Below, piece by piece: positions 25,163-33,332 of a DNA stretch of 64,000 nt; the stretch's first letter is position 1; each line of letters begins with the position of its first letter. The notes under the pieces are model-generated. The model had not been told where the DNA came from, searched no databases, and saw only the letters and a program-made list of their open reading frames with translations. This stretch comes from Streptomyces liangshanensis (GTDB lineage: Bacteria; Actinomycetota; Actinomycetes; Streptomycetales; Streptomycetaceae): assembly GCF_011694815.1 (NCBI RefSeq), contig NZ_CP050177.1, positions 7,509,501 to 7,573,500 on the forward strand, written 5' to 3'. Made by a program: the position numbers and the translations under genes.

Positions 25163-26556
25163 CGCGCCTGCGCTCCTTCCTCAAGCCCCTCGCCGTGCTG
25201 GCGGCCCTGCCGCTCGCGGTGGGCGCCTCGGTCATCAGTACCTCCACCCCCGCCGCGGCCGCGACCGGCACGATCACGGGCCTCGGCGGCAAGTGCGTCG
25301 ACGTGGCCGCCGCCAGCTCCGCGAACGGCACGGCCGTCCAGCTCTACGACTGCAACGGCTCCGCCGCGCAGCAGTGGACCGTGGGTACGGACGGTACGGT
25401 CCGCGCGCTCGGCAAGTGCCTCGACGTCAAGGACGGCAGCGTCGCCAACGGCGGCCAGCTCCAGATCTGGGACTGCACCGGCGCCGCCAACCAGAAGTGG
25501 ACCGCCTCGGCGGCCCGCGACCTGGTGAACACCCAGGCGAACAAGTGCCTGGACGCCACGGGCAACAGCTCCGCCAACGGCACCCGGCTCCAGATCTGGA
25601 CCTGCACGGGCACCGCCAACCAGAAGTGGACCGCGCCCGCCGCGGGCGGCGGTGGCGGCGACACCCCGCCCCCCGCGCCCGGAGCCATGGCGGTCGCGCC
25701 CTACCTCTACAACGGCTGGGGCAACACGCCCAACCCGGTCACGGTCATGAACGCGACCGGCGTCAAGTGGTTCACGCTGGCGTTCGTGCTCAGCAACGGC
25801 TACTGCAACCCGCAGTGGGACGGCGGCCGTGCGCTCACCGGCGGCGTCGACCAGCAGACCGTCAACAGCGTGCGCGCGGCGGGCGGCGACATCATCCCGT
25901 CCTTCGGCGGCTACAGCGGCAACAAGCTGGAGAGCTCCTGCTCCAGCGCCGGCGAGCTGGCGGCGGCGTACCAGAAGGTCATCAACGCCTACAGCCTCAA
26001 GGCGATCGACATCGACCTGGAGGCCGCGGCGTACGACAACCCGACCGTCCAGCAGCGGACGATCGACGCGCTCAAGACCGTCAAGGCCAACAACCCCGGC
26101 ATCAAGGTCTACATCACCATCGGAACCGGCATCAACGGCCCCGACACCAGCCTGATCAACCGCGGCGCGGCCGCCGGCCTGACCGTCGACAGCTGGACGA
26201 TCATGCCCTTCGACTTCGGCGGCGCGGGCCAGAACATGGGCACCCTCACGCTCCGCGCGGCCGAGGGCCTCAAGACCGCGGTCAAGAACGCGTACGGGTA
26301 CAGCGACGACACGACGTACCGCCGCATCGGCATCTCGTCGATGAACGGCATCACCGACGTCAACGAGACGGTGACCGTGGCGGACTTCCGCACGATCCTC
26401 GCCTACGCCCAGCAGCACCACCTCGCGCGGCTGACCTTCTGGTCCGCCAACCGTGACCGGCCGTGCCCCGGCGCGTACCCGAACGACGACACCTGCTCCG
26501 GCGTGAGCCAGCAGGCGTGGGACTTCACCCGCACGTTCGCCCAGTACGCCGGCTGA
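25159..26556 (+). CDS. Secreted GH18 chitinase-like enzyme with N-terminal ricin module
   Basis: 465 residues from a GTG that overlaps the previous stop (GTGA). Signal peptide LRSFLKPLAVLAALPLAVGA; ricin lectin 38-160; Gly-rich hinge 163-175; GH18 barrel 178-465 with PYLYNGWGN, VKWFTLAFVLSNGYC, IIPSFGGYSG and the catalytic strand IDIDLEAA, giving Asp284, Asp286 and the acid Glu288 of the DxxDxDxE motif. WTIMPFDFGGAG is the substrate-binding strand. It resembles the bacterial ChiD/chitinase A1-short group. Chitinase activity is likely though not certain. Second gene of the fungal-wall operon. Confidence 0.9.
   Translation: MTRLRSFLKPLAVLAALPLAVGASVISTSTPAAAATGTITGLGGKCVDVAAASSANGTAVQLYDCNGSAAQQWTVGTDGTVRALGKCLDVKDGSVANGGQLQIWDCTGAANQKWTASAARDLVNTQANKCLDATGNSSANGTRLQIWTCTGTANQKWTAPAAGGGGGDTPPPAPGAMAVAPYLYNGWGNTPNPVTVMNATGVKWFTLAFVLSNGYCNPQWDGGRALTGGVDQQTVNSVRAAGGDIIPSFGGYSGNKLESSCSSAGELAAAYQKVINAYSLKAIDIDLEAAAYDNPTVQQRTIDALKTVKANNPGIKVYITIGTGINGPDTSLINRGAAAGLTVDSWTIMPFDFGGAGQNMGTLTLRAAEGLKTAVKNAYGYSDDTTYRRIGISSMNGITDVNETVTVADFRTILAYAQQHHLARLTFWSANRDRPCPGAYPNDDTCSGVSQQAWDFTRTFAQYAG
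25279..25632 (+). repeat. Ricin-module coding repeat, copy 2
   Basis: Second copy of the 354-bp lectin-coding segment, here at the N-terminal end of the GH18 gene. It keeps the same reading phase as copy 1. Confidence 0.8.
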
Positions 26557-26573
26557 ACCTCCGAGGAGCACCA

Positions 26574-28844
26574 GTGAACTCACGCACCACAGGCGGCGGG
26601 ATCCTCCGCCGCCGAGGCCGGACAGGACCGTCGGTGACGACGCTTCTCGTCGCGGCGGCGTCCCTCTGCACGGCGCTCGTGGCGCTGCCCGCCCAGGCGG
26701 CCCCGTCGAGCGCCCCGCAGGCCGCCCCGAAGGCGGCCCAGGCCGCCGCGGCCCTCCCCACCGGCTGGGTCAACATCGTCAACAAGGGCAGCGGCAAGTG
26801 TGTCGACGCGGCCGCCGCCGGCACGGCCAACGGCACCGCCGTCCAGCAGTACGCCTGCAACGGCACCACCGCCCAGAACTGGAGCCTGACCGACACCGGC
26901 AGCGGCCGCGTCAGGGTCGGCAACCGCAACTCCGCCAACCAGGTCTGGGACGTCAAGGACGTTTCCACCGCGGACAGCGCCGCCATTCAGCTGTGGCTGT
27001 ACAGCAGCGGCCTCAACCAGCAGTGGCAGCCGGTCGAGGAGGCCGACGGGGCCTACCACTTCGTCAACGGCAACAGCGGCAAGTGCCTCGACGTGCCCGC
27101 CGCCTCGACCGCCGACGGCGTCGTCCTCGGCCAGTACACCTGCAACGGGTCCGCCGCCCAGTCCTTCCGGCTGACCGCGGCCGACACCCCGCCGCCCGCG
27201 GGCACCCCGGACCTCGGCCCCAACGTCCAGGTCTTCGACCCGTCGATGCCCTCCGCGACGATCCAGAGCCGCGTGGACGCGGTCTTCCGCCAGCAGGAGA
27301 CCAACCAGTTCGGCACCCAGCGCCAGGCCTTCCTCTTCCGGCCCGGCAACTACAACAACGTCAACGTCAACGTCGGCTTCTACACCCAGGTCGCCGGCCT
27401 GGGCCTGAGCCCCGACGACGTCAACATCGGCGGCACGGTGCACGTGGAGGCCGACTGGTTCCCGCCGCAGAACGCCACCCAGAACTTCTGGCGCAGCGCC
27501 GAGAACCTCTCCGTCACGCCGCCCTCGGGCACCGACCGCTGGGCCGTCTCGCAGGCCGCCCCGTACCGCCGCATGCACGTGCGCGGCAACCTCGCCCTGG
27601 ACGACGGCGGCTGGGCCAGCGGCGGCTTCATGGCCGACAGCAAGGTCGACGGCCAGGTCCGCTCCGGTACGCAGCAGCAGTGGCTGTCCCGCAACACCGA
27701 GTGGGGCAGCTGGACCGGGCAGAACTGGAACATGGTGTTCGTCGGCGCGAAGAACGCGCCCGCCGGGACCTTCCCCAACCCGCCCTACACCACGGTCGCG
27801 ACCACCCCGCAGATCCGTGAGAAGCCCTTCCTGTACGTGGACGCGGCCGGCGCCTACAAGGTGTTCGTCCCCGCCCTGCGCAGCAATTCGTCCGGCACCA
27901 CGTGGAGCGCCGGCGCCCCCGCCGGTACGTCCCTCCCGCTGGACCAGTTCTACATCGCCAAGCCCGGCGCGAGCGCCGCGGACATGAACGCGGCCCTGGC
28001 CGCGGGCAAGAACCTGCTGGTCACGCCGGGTGTCTACCACCTGAACCAGACCCTCAGGGTCACCCGTCCCGACACGGTCGTCCTCGGCCTCGGCCTCGCC
28101 ACCTTCATCCCGGACAACGGCATCACCGCCGTCTCCGTCTCGGACGTCGACGGCGTGAAGGTCGCGGGCCTGCTCATCGACGCGGGTCCGGTCAACTCCC
28201 AGCGCCTGATGGAGGTCGGCGCCGACGGCTCGAACGTGAGCCACGCGGCCAACCCCACCTCGCTGCACGACGTGTTCTTCCGCATCGGCGGCGCGGGCGT
28301 CGGCAAGGCGACCACCAGCCTGGTGGTCAACAGCCGCAACGTCATCGGTGACCACATGTGGATCTGGCGCGCCGACCACGGCAGCGGGGTCGGCTGGACC
28401 ACCAACACGGCGGACACCGGCCTGATCGTGAACGGCGCCGACGTCACCATGTACGGCCTGTTCGTCGAGCACTACCAGAAGCACCAGACCATCTGGAACG
28501 GCAACGGCGGCAAGACGTACTTCTACCAGAACGAGATGCCGTACGACCCGCCCAACCAGGCGGCCTGGATGAACGGCAGCACCCAGGGGTACGCCGCCTA
28601 CAAGGTGGCGAACACCGTGACGAGCCACGAGGCGTACGGGCTCGGCAGCTACTGCTTCTTCAACGTCAACAACGGGGTGACCGCGGAGCACGCGTTCGAG
28701 GTCCCCAACAACGCGAACGTGAAGTTCCGGAACATGGTGACGGTGTCGCTCGGCGGCGTCGGGACCATCCGGCACGTGATCAACGACAGGGGCGGCCCGT
28801 CGAACTCGTCCACCAACGTGGCGAACCTCGTCAGCTACCCGTAG
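26574..28844 (+). CDS. Secreted ricin-module beta-helix protein, candidate GH55 exo-beta-1,3-glucanase
   Basis: 756 residues from a GTG with GAGGAGCACCA before it. Signal peptide VTTLLVAAASLCTALVALPA; ricin lectin about 62-205; then a ~540-residue right-handed beta-helix (VFDPSMPSATIQSRVDAVF, FRPGNYNNVNVNVGFYTQV, LLVTPGVYHLNQTLRVTRP, DTVVLGLGLATFIP). Sequences of this kind in Streptomyces are often called adenylyl cyclase or coagulation-factor-like; the two-helix pattern and the operon context favour a GH55-type laminarinase. I see no definite catalytic Glu, so this is inference. Third and last gene of the operon. Confidence 0.7.
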   Translation: MNSRTTGGGILRRRGRTGPSVTTLLVAAASLCTALVALPAQAAPSSAPQAAPKAAQAAAALPTGWVNIVNKGSGKCVDAAAAGTANGTAVQQYACNGTTAQNWSLTDTGSGRVRVGNRNSANQVWDVKDVSTADSAAIQLWLYSSGLNQQWQPVEEADGAYHFVNGNSGKCLDVPAASTADGVVLGQYTCNGSAAQSFRLTAADTPPPAGTPDLGPNVQVFDPSMPSATIQSRVDAVFRQQETNQFGTQRQAFLFRPGNYNNVNVNVGFYTQVAGLGLSPDDVNIGGTVHVEADWFPPQNATQNFWRSAENLSVTPPSGTDRWAVSQAAPYRRMHVRGNLALDDGGWASGGFMADSKVDGQVRSGTQQQWLSRNTEWGSWTGQNWNMVFVGAKNAPAGTFPNPPYTTVATTPQIREKPFLYVDAAGAYKVFVPALRSNSSGTTWSAGAPAGTSLPLDQFYIAKPGASAADMNAALAAGKNLLVTPGVYHLNQTLRVTRPDTVVLGLGLATFIPDNGITAVSVSDVDGVKVAGLLIDAGPVNSQRLMEVGADGSNVSHAANPTSLHDVFFRIGGAGVGKATTSLVVNSRNVIGDHMWIWRADHGSGVGWTTNTADTGLIVNGADVTMYGLFVEHYQKHQTIWNGNGGKTYFYQNEMPYDPPNQAAWMNGSTQGYAAYKVANTVTSHEAYGLGSYCFFNVNNGVTAEHAFEVPNNANVKFRNMVTVSLGGVGTIRHVINDRGGPSNSSTNVANLVSYP

Positions 28845-28862
28845 CACCCGCACCACCTCTTC

Positions 28863-28908
28863 GGGAAGGCCCCGGGCCACCGCGCGAGCGGAGGCCCGGG
28901 GCCTTCCC
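28863..28908 (+). terminator. Operon terminator
   Basis: Perfect 16-bp stem GGGAAGGCCCCGGGCC (28863-28878) / GGCCCGGGGCCTTCCC (28893-28908), loop 14, 18 bases past the stop of the beta-helix gene. Confidence 0.8.
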
Positions 28909-29053
28909 GCTGCCCTCCTTCCGGACCCCTCCGACGGGCGCTGATGCCGTACGGACATCACCATCGACCAAAGAGGTCTTGGACGGGTCACCGGCCCGCG
29001 GGCCATCGTGGAGGAGCCGGCCACACTCCGCGGCCGGGCTTATGGAGGCACAA

Positions 29054-29941
29054 ATGTCAGTCACCAAGGTGTTCCTCACGGGCGGCTCGGGCTACGTCGG
29101 CCGGCCCACCGTCGCCGCGCTCCTCCGGCGGGGCATCGCCGTCACCGCGCTCGCCCGCAGCGCGGAGTCCGCGCGGACGCTGTCCACCCTGGGGGCGGAG
29201 CCGGTACGGGGCGCCCTCACCGACACCGCCGTCCTGCGCGAGGCCGCGTCCCGCGCCGACGGCGTGATCCACCTGGGCTCCGACGCGAGCCCCGGCGGCG
29301 ACCAGGTCGACCGCGAGGCCGCCGAGGCCCTGTTGGACGGCGTCGGAGCGGGACCGTACGTCCACACCGGCGGGGCCTGGGTGTACGGCGACACCGACGG
29401 GGTCGCCGACGAGGAGAAGACCCAGCAGCCGCCGGCCATCACCGCGTGGCGCAAGGCCAACGAGGACCTGGTCCTGGCCCGCGCCGCGACCGGGGGACAC
29501 CCCGTGCTGGTGATGCCGGGGGTGGTGTACGGCCACGGCGCCGGACTCATCGACATGTTCTACACCGCCCCGGCGCGCGAGCGGGGCGCGGCGCCGGTGA
29601 TCGGCGACGGCCGCAACCACTGGGGTGTCGTCCACGTGGACGACATCGCGGAGCTGTACGCGCTGGCCCTCGGCGCGCCCGCCGGGGCGGTCTACATCGG
29701 GGTGAGCGACGAGGCGCCGACCCAGGCGGAGGTCGCCGCCGCCGCGGCCGAGGCCGCGGGGCACCCGGGGCGTACCGAGTCCCTGACCCTCGAAGCGGGG
29801 CTGGAGCGCATGGGCCCGATCGCCGAGGCCTTCGCCCTGAACCAGCGCCTGACCGGCGCCCGAGCCCGCCGCGAGACCGGCTGGCAGCCCCGCCACGTGG
29901 ACGACGCCCTGACAGAGATCGCCCACCCCACCCAGGCCTGA
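29054..29941 (+). CDS. NAD(P)-dependent epimerase/dehydratase (extended SDR)
   Basis: 295 residues. The Rossmann motif is GGSGYVG (10-16), with LARSAESART after strand 2 and GVIHLG after strand 4. The active-site region reads HTGGAWVYGDTDG and later ITAWRKANED; Trp stands where the Tyr of YxxxK is expected, so catalysis may be altered. HVDDIAELYALALG is the usual later helix. Related to nucleoside-diphosphate-sugar epimerase-like or NmrA-like reductases. ATG at 29054 follows GGAGGCACAA. A single gene, ended by the repeat array at 29937. Confidence 0.8.
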   Translation: MSVTKVFLTGGSGYVGRPTVAALLRRGIAVTALARSAESARTLSTLGAEPVRGALTDTAVLREAASRADGVIHLGSDASPGGDQVDREAAEALLDGVGAGPYVHTGGAWVYGDTDGVADEEKTQQPPAITAWRKANEDLVLARAATGGHPVLVMPGVVYGHGAGLIDMFYTAPARERGAAPVIGDGRNHWGVVHVDDIAELYALALGAPAGAVYIGVSDEAPTQAEVAAAAAEAAGHPGRTESLTLEAGLERMGPIAEAFALNQRLTGARARRETGWQPRHVDDALTEIAHPTQA

Positions 29942-30133
29942 ACAGATCCGGGTGGCAGCGCCGGCCAAGGGCTGAACGGACCCGGGTCGCAGGCTCTTCG
30001 GGCCTGAGCCGACCGGGGTCGCAGCGGCGCCCAGAGCTGAGCCGACCCTGGTCGTAAGGCTTTCGGGCCTGAACCGACCCGGGTCGCAGCGGCGCCCAGG
30101 GCTGAGCCGGCCCGGATCGCGCGCCCTGCCCGG
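29937..30133. repeat. Compound tandem repeat, six ~32-bp units in two alternating types
   Basis: Units start at 29937, 29971, 30003, 30036, 30068 and 30101. Each opens CTGA(a/g)C and carries a GACCCGGGTCG-like core. Units 1, 3 and 5 end in CAGCGGCGCCCAG-type sequence; units 2 and 4 end in AGGCTCTTCGGG-type sequence, so the array is really a ~65-bp repeat present three times. The first unit contains the stop codon of the epimerase gene. Confidence 0.75.
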
Positions 30134-30187
30134 GTCCGGGCAGGCCGCCGGCCCCGGTGGTGCGGTTGCCGGGGTTCGTCGCGGGTC

Positions 30188-30673
30188 TCAGGCGAGCGGT
30201 TCCACCTCCAGGAACCGGCGCCTGCGGGGACCCCGGTACAGCAGGGCCTCCCACCCCAGGCGCGTCAGTTCCGACGCGCAGCGGCCGAGCGCCCGCTCCT
30301 CGTCCTGGGCGGCCCCGCCACCGGGCGGACCCACCCACTCCACCCGCACGGTCCCTGCCCGCTCGCCCGCCCGCACGCGGAAGCCGGTCGCCACCGGCTG
30401 CCCGGCCGCGTCCACCGCGGACGGCGCGAGGCCCGCCGCCTCCAGCACGAGCGCCACGGCCCGCACCGGCCGCTGCCGCTCCCACGCCGCCGGTACGGCC
30501 TCGGGGGCGCCGGCCCCGGTGTGCGTCAGCCGACGGATCTGGAGCAGCCCGCCGAAGGCGACCCGTACCTCCGCGGCCCGCACCTCCGGTGCCCCCCCGG
30601 GCGCGGGACCGTCACCGGTGGCGGCCTCGAACCCGCCGGGCCGCCCGGCACCCCCGTCGTCGGCCGCCGTCAT
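30188..30673 (-). CDS. Hypothetical protein (161 aa)
   Basis: Gly/Ala/Pro-rich N-terminal 35 residues, then a compact part with VRVAFGGLLQIRRL, RPVRAVALVLEAAGLAPSA and LTRLGWEALLYRGPRRRRFL. No signal peptide, membrane segment or family I recognise. Codon use is normal for the region, and the frame runs open from the ATG at 30673 to the TGA at 30188, so it is probably real. Lies between the repeat array and the lipoprotein gene on the same strand as the latter. Confidence 0.55.
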   Translation of the reverse strand: MTAADDGGAGRPGGFEAATGDGPAPGGAPEVRAAEVRVAFGGLLQIRRLTHTGAGAPEAVPAAWERQRPVRAVALVLEAAGLAPSAVDAAGQPVATGFRVRAGERAGTVRVEWVGPPGGGAAQDEERALGRCASELTRLGWEALLYRGPRRRRFLEVEPLA

Positions 30674-30777
30674 CCGCGTCGCCGTCCTCTCGTCCGAGCC
30701 GCTCCCACGCTCCGGCCCCTCGGAGGGACTCTCTCAGCAGGGGGCGGGCGAGCGGAAGCCGGACGCACGGCACCGGC

Positions 30778-31452
30778 TCAGGGCGTGGCCTTCTGGCCCG
30801 TCGGCCCCACGGCGAACCACGTGCCGCCGATGCCCTGCCCGTTGGCGTCGCCGGGACCGCTGTCGCCCGAGAAGCGGTAGATCGGCCAGCCCCCCACCGT
30901 CACCTGAATGGTGCCGTCCGGCCTCCGGATCGCCCCGACCTGGCTCGGGTCGACGCCCGCGAGATAGGCCTTGCCGCCCTCCTGGACGGTGACCGGCGGC
31001 CACTTCGCCGCGCAGTCACCCGCGCAGTTGGACTGCGACGGCTGGGCGGTGTCCTGGTCGAAGCGGTACAGCGTCGCCTGGTTCACGTTGATCAGGTGGC
31101 TGCCCAGCCGCGGTGACGTGACGGCCGACAACTGCACCCACTTCGGCGGGGTCTCCTGCACCGCCAGGCCGACGACCGTACCGCCGTTGCCCGTCAGCCC
31201 GTTCTGGGCGGCGGTGCTGTCGACGACCTGGAGCCCCGAGTTGCTCGACGGCTGCCCCGAGGGGGCGGTCGCGGCCGGCGGCTGCGAGGCGGGGGCGGAA
31301 GTGGCGGCCGCCGCCGGGGCGGGGGACGCGTCGGTCACGGAGACGGTCTTGCCGCAGGCGGCCAGGCCGGCCACACCGCACAGGACGAGGGCGGACGCGA
31401 CGGCCGCCCGCCGGAGGGACCCGCGCGCGGGGCTGTTGCTGGGAAAAGTCAC
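30778..31452 (-). CDS. Lipoprotein with PF03640-type repeats
   Basis: 224 residues. N-terminal signal RRAAVASALVLCGVAGLAAC with lipobox LAAC, then a Pro/Ala/Ser-rich stretch. Two copies of the secreted Lipoprotein_15 repeat follow: LYRFDQDTAQPSQSNCAGDC and AKWPPV (about 130-155), and PIYRFSGDSGPGDANGQG with GTWFAVGPTG at the end. This small repeat occurs in actinobacterial cell-surface proteins of unknown function and in putative electron carriers. GTG at 31452 gives the signal directly; the ribosome site is weak, and a GTG at 31491 is possible. Divergent from the WXG-like gene at 31574. Confidence 0.75.
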   Translation of the reverse strand: MTFPSNSPARGSLRRAAVASALVLCGVAGLAACGKTVSVTDASPAPAAAATSAPASQPPAATAPSGQPSSNSGLQVVDSTAAQNGLTGNGGTVVGLAVQETPPKWVQLSAVTSPRLGSHLINVNQATLYRFDQDTAQPSQSNCAGDCAAKWPPVTVQEGGKAYLAGVDPSQVGAIRRPDGTIQVTVGGWPIYRFSGDSGPGDANGQGIGGTWFAVGPTGQKATP

Positions 31453-31573
31453 GTGAGGCACACGAGACGCGGACAAAAAAGGTTCACGCACCAACGGGAT
31501 TGAACCCAGGGGCCGTCCGTCCCGTGTCCTCGACGGGCCGACCGCCCGCACGACCGCACCCGAGGGGATCTCC

Positions 31574-31852
31574 GTGGCCGACATCTTCATACCAGGAGAC
31601 GAACTGGACGACGCACGTCAGGCGTTGAGCTTCGTCCTGGACCACATCGACATCCAGGCCAACGAGTTCGACTTCCCGGCGATGTTCGGACCGGGGCTGC
31701 GCAACGCCGCCCAGAACTTCGACGACAAGTGGAACGACGGCCGGGAACGGCTCCAGAAGCAGGTGAAGGAGATCAAGAAGGCCATGGACTCCATCGCCGA
31801 CGAGTTCGCCAAGACGGACAACGACGCCGCGTCCAACCTGAGCGACTCATGA
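31574..31852 (+). CDS. Small WXG-like helical protein
   Basis: 92 residues from a GTG with GAGGGGATCTCC before it. Two predicted helices (DELDDARQALSFVLDHIDIQANEF and WNDGRERLQKQVKEIKKAMDSIADEF) around a turn containing FDDKWNDG, the size and helical-hairpin shape of a type VII secretion substrate or chaperone. The exact WxG is absent (W then N-D-G). The stop overlaps the start of the next gene (ATGA), so the two products are made together. Link to the T7SS-like genes at 34-43 kb is inferred from location and shape. Confidence 0.6.
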   Translation: MADIFIPGDELDDARQALSFVLDHIDIQANEFDFPAMFGPGLRNAAQNFDDKWNDGRERLQKQVKEIKKAMDSIADEFAKTDNDAASNLSDS

Positions 31853-32466
31853 GGACCGCCGAGCGTTTCCTGGTCAACGTCCCCGCGTCCTGGACCGAGG
31901 CCGACCTCACCGGCGAGGCTCTCGCGCGGACCCGCCGGGAGGCCCTGGCGGCGACGGACGACCCGCGCGCCAAGGCCGCCGTCAACGACATGTTCCGGCA
32001 GGGCCGGGAGATCAGCAGGGCCGCGCGCAAGCACGGCGCGCTCTACGCCGCCGGCACCGCCACCCAGTACGAGGACGGCCTGTTCCTCGCGTACGCCATG
32101 GTCTTCGCCGTCAGCACCCCGGAGGGAATGGAGCTCACGCTCCCGCTGCTCTCCCGGCAGCTCGGACTCTCGACGGTGAAGCACAAGGTCCCGGCCGACC
32201 GCGTGGTCAGCGCGGTGACCCTGGAGAACGTGGGCCGCGTCGCCCGGGTCACCGGCACCGAGGAGACGCCCCTGACGGCGGACGTCAAGGCCAAGCTCCT
32301 CACCATGCACACGATCATGCCGGTGCCCGGCACCACCCGTGAGTACCTCGTGGTGACCTGCGCGAGCCCCAACCTGCCGCTCAAGGAAGAGGCGTACGAC
32401 CTCTTCGACGCCATCACCGGCACGTTCCGCTTCGTGTCCGCCGACGGGACCGTCGTCCCGCTCTGA
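31849..32466 (+). CDS. Unknown partner of WXG-like protein (205 aa)
   Basis: Cytosolic, no signal or membrane segment. Pattern: FLVNVPASWTEADLTGEALA at the start, a helical middle (FRQGREISRAARKHGALYAA), then strands FLAYAMVFAVST, VSAVTLENVGRVARVTG and TREYLVVTCASPNL, ending FDAITGTFRFVS. The alternation and the ending recall the Mog1/PsbP-like fold (as in LpqN-type proteins), a weak structural guess. Overlaps the WXG-like gene by 4 bases, so it likely acts with it, for example as a chaperone. I do not recognise a named family. Confidence 0.6.
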   Translation: MRTAERFLVNVPASWTEADLTGEALARTRREALAATDDPRAKAAVNDMFRQGREISRAARKHGALYAAGTATQYEDGLFLAYAMVFAVSTPEGMELTLPLLSRQLGLSTVKHKVPADRVVSAVTLENVGRVARVTGTEETPLTADVKAKLLTMHTIMPVPGTTREYLVVTCASPNLPLKEEAYDLFDAITGTFRFVSADGTVVPL

Positions 32467-32516
32467 GCGCGGCTCCGGCGCGGCACGAGCCGGGGGTACG
32501 AGGGGACGGCACCGGA

Positions 32517-33230
32517 TCAGGTGATCCGGTGCCCTCCGTCGACGTGCAGGACGGTCCCGGTGATGAATCCGTTGCGCATCACCGACAGGAACGCCTGGGC
32601 GATGTCGTCGGGGGTGCCGACGCGGCGGGCCGGGAGCCGCGCGGCCAGCTCGGCGAAGGCGGCTTGTTTGTCCATGCCGAGCTGGTCCCAGATGGGGGTG
32701 TCCACCCAGCCGGGGGAGATGACGTTCACCCGCACGGGGGCCAGTTCGATCGCCAGCCCGTACGCCAGTGACGCCAGCGCGCCGTTGGCCGCGGCCATGA
32801 TGGTGTTCGACCCGTTCGGCCGGTACGCGTTGATGCCCGAGGTGAAGGTGATCGAGCCGGTGACTCGTCCGGCCGCGTGCTTGCCGACCAGCCAGGCACC
32901 GAGCAGTTTGGTCTCCACGACGGCCCGTGCGGTCGCCGTGGCGACGTCGGCGGTCCGCCCGTAGACGCCGGTCGCGTCCGCGGCGGTGACCGCCACGTGC
33001 TCCACCCGCTCCACCTGGGCGAACAGTCCGGCCACGTCCTCCTCCCGCCCCAGGTCGGCCGTGATCGTGGTGATCCTCCCGTGACCGGGGCGTGCCAGTT
33101 CCGTCCGGGCCCTCGCGAGCCGGTCCGAGGACCGGCCGACGATGGTCACCTGCATGTCTTCGGCGAGCAGGGTCCGGGCCAGGGCAAGGCCCATGCCGGA
33201 TCCGCCACCGATGATGATCGCGTCAGTCAT
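32517..33230 (-). CDS. SDR family protein, degenerate active site
   Basis: 237 residues. MTDAIIIGGGSGMGLALART is the Rossmann start; VRVNVISPGWVDTPIWDQLG and HVDGGHRIT are conserved C-terminal parts. The YxxxK position reads MAAAN (Met145, Asn149), like the VAATN of the two SDRs near 8-11 kb, and numbering is identical. ATG at 33230. Divergent from the XRE regulator at 33333, which probably represses it. Confidence 0.85.
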   Translation of the reverse strand: MTDAIIIGGGSGMGLALARTLLAEDMQVTIVGRSSDRLARARTELARPGHGRITTITADLGREEDVAGLFAQVERVEHVAVTAADATGVYGRTADVATATARAVVETKLLGAWLVGKHAAGRVTGSITFTSGINAYRPNGSNTIMAAANGALASLAYGLAIELAPVRVNVISPGWVDTPIWDQLGMDKQAAFAELAARLPARRVGTPDDIAQAFLSVMRNGFITGTVLHVDGGHRIT

Positions 33231-33276
33231 GATCCGAGCGTGCGCCGCCGGGCCGGTTCCGGGCAGGCCGGGTGGT

Positions 33277-33303
33277 TCCTGGGTGTGCCACGGCCACCCA
33301 GGA
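33277..33303. promoter_or_regulatory. Palindrome between SDR and XRE genes
   Basis: TCCTGGGTG (33277-33285) and CACCCAGGA (33295-33303): perfect 9-bp arms, 9-bp spacer, 30 bases before the regulator start. Probable operator of the MmyB-like regulator. Confidence 0.6.
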
Positions 33304-33332
33304 GCACGCCGGCCGGTGGCAGACTCGACGCC

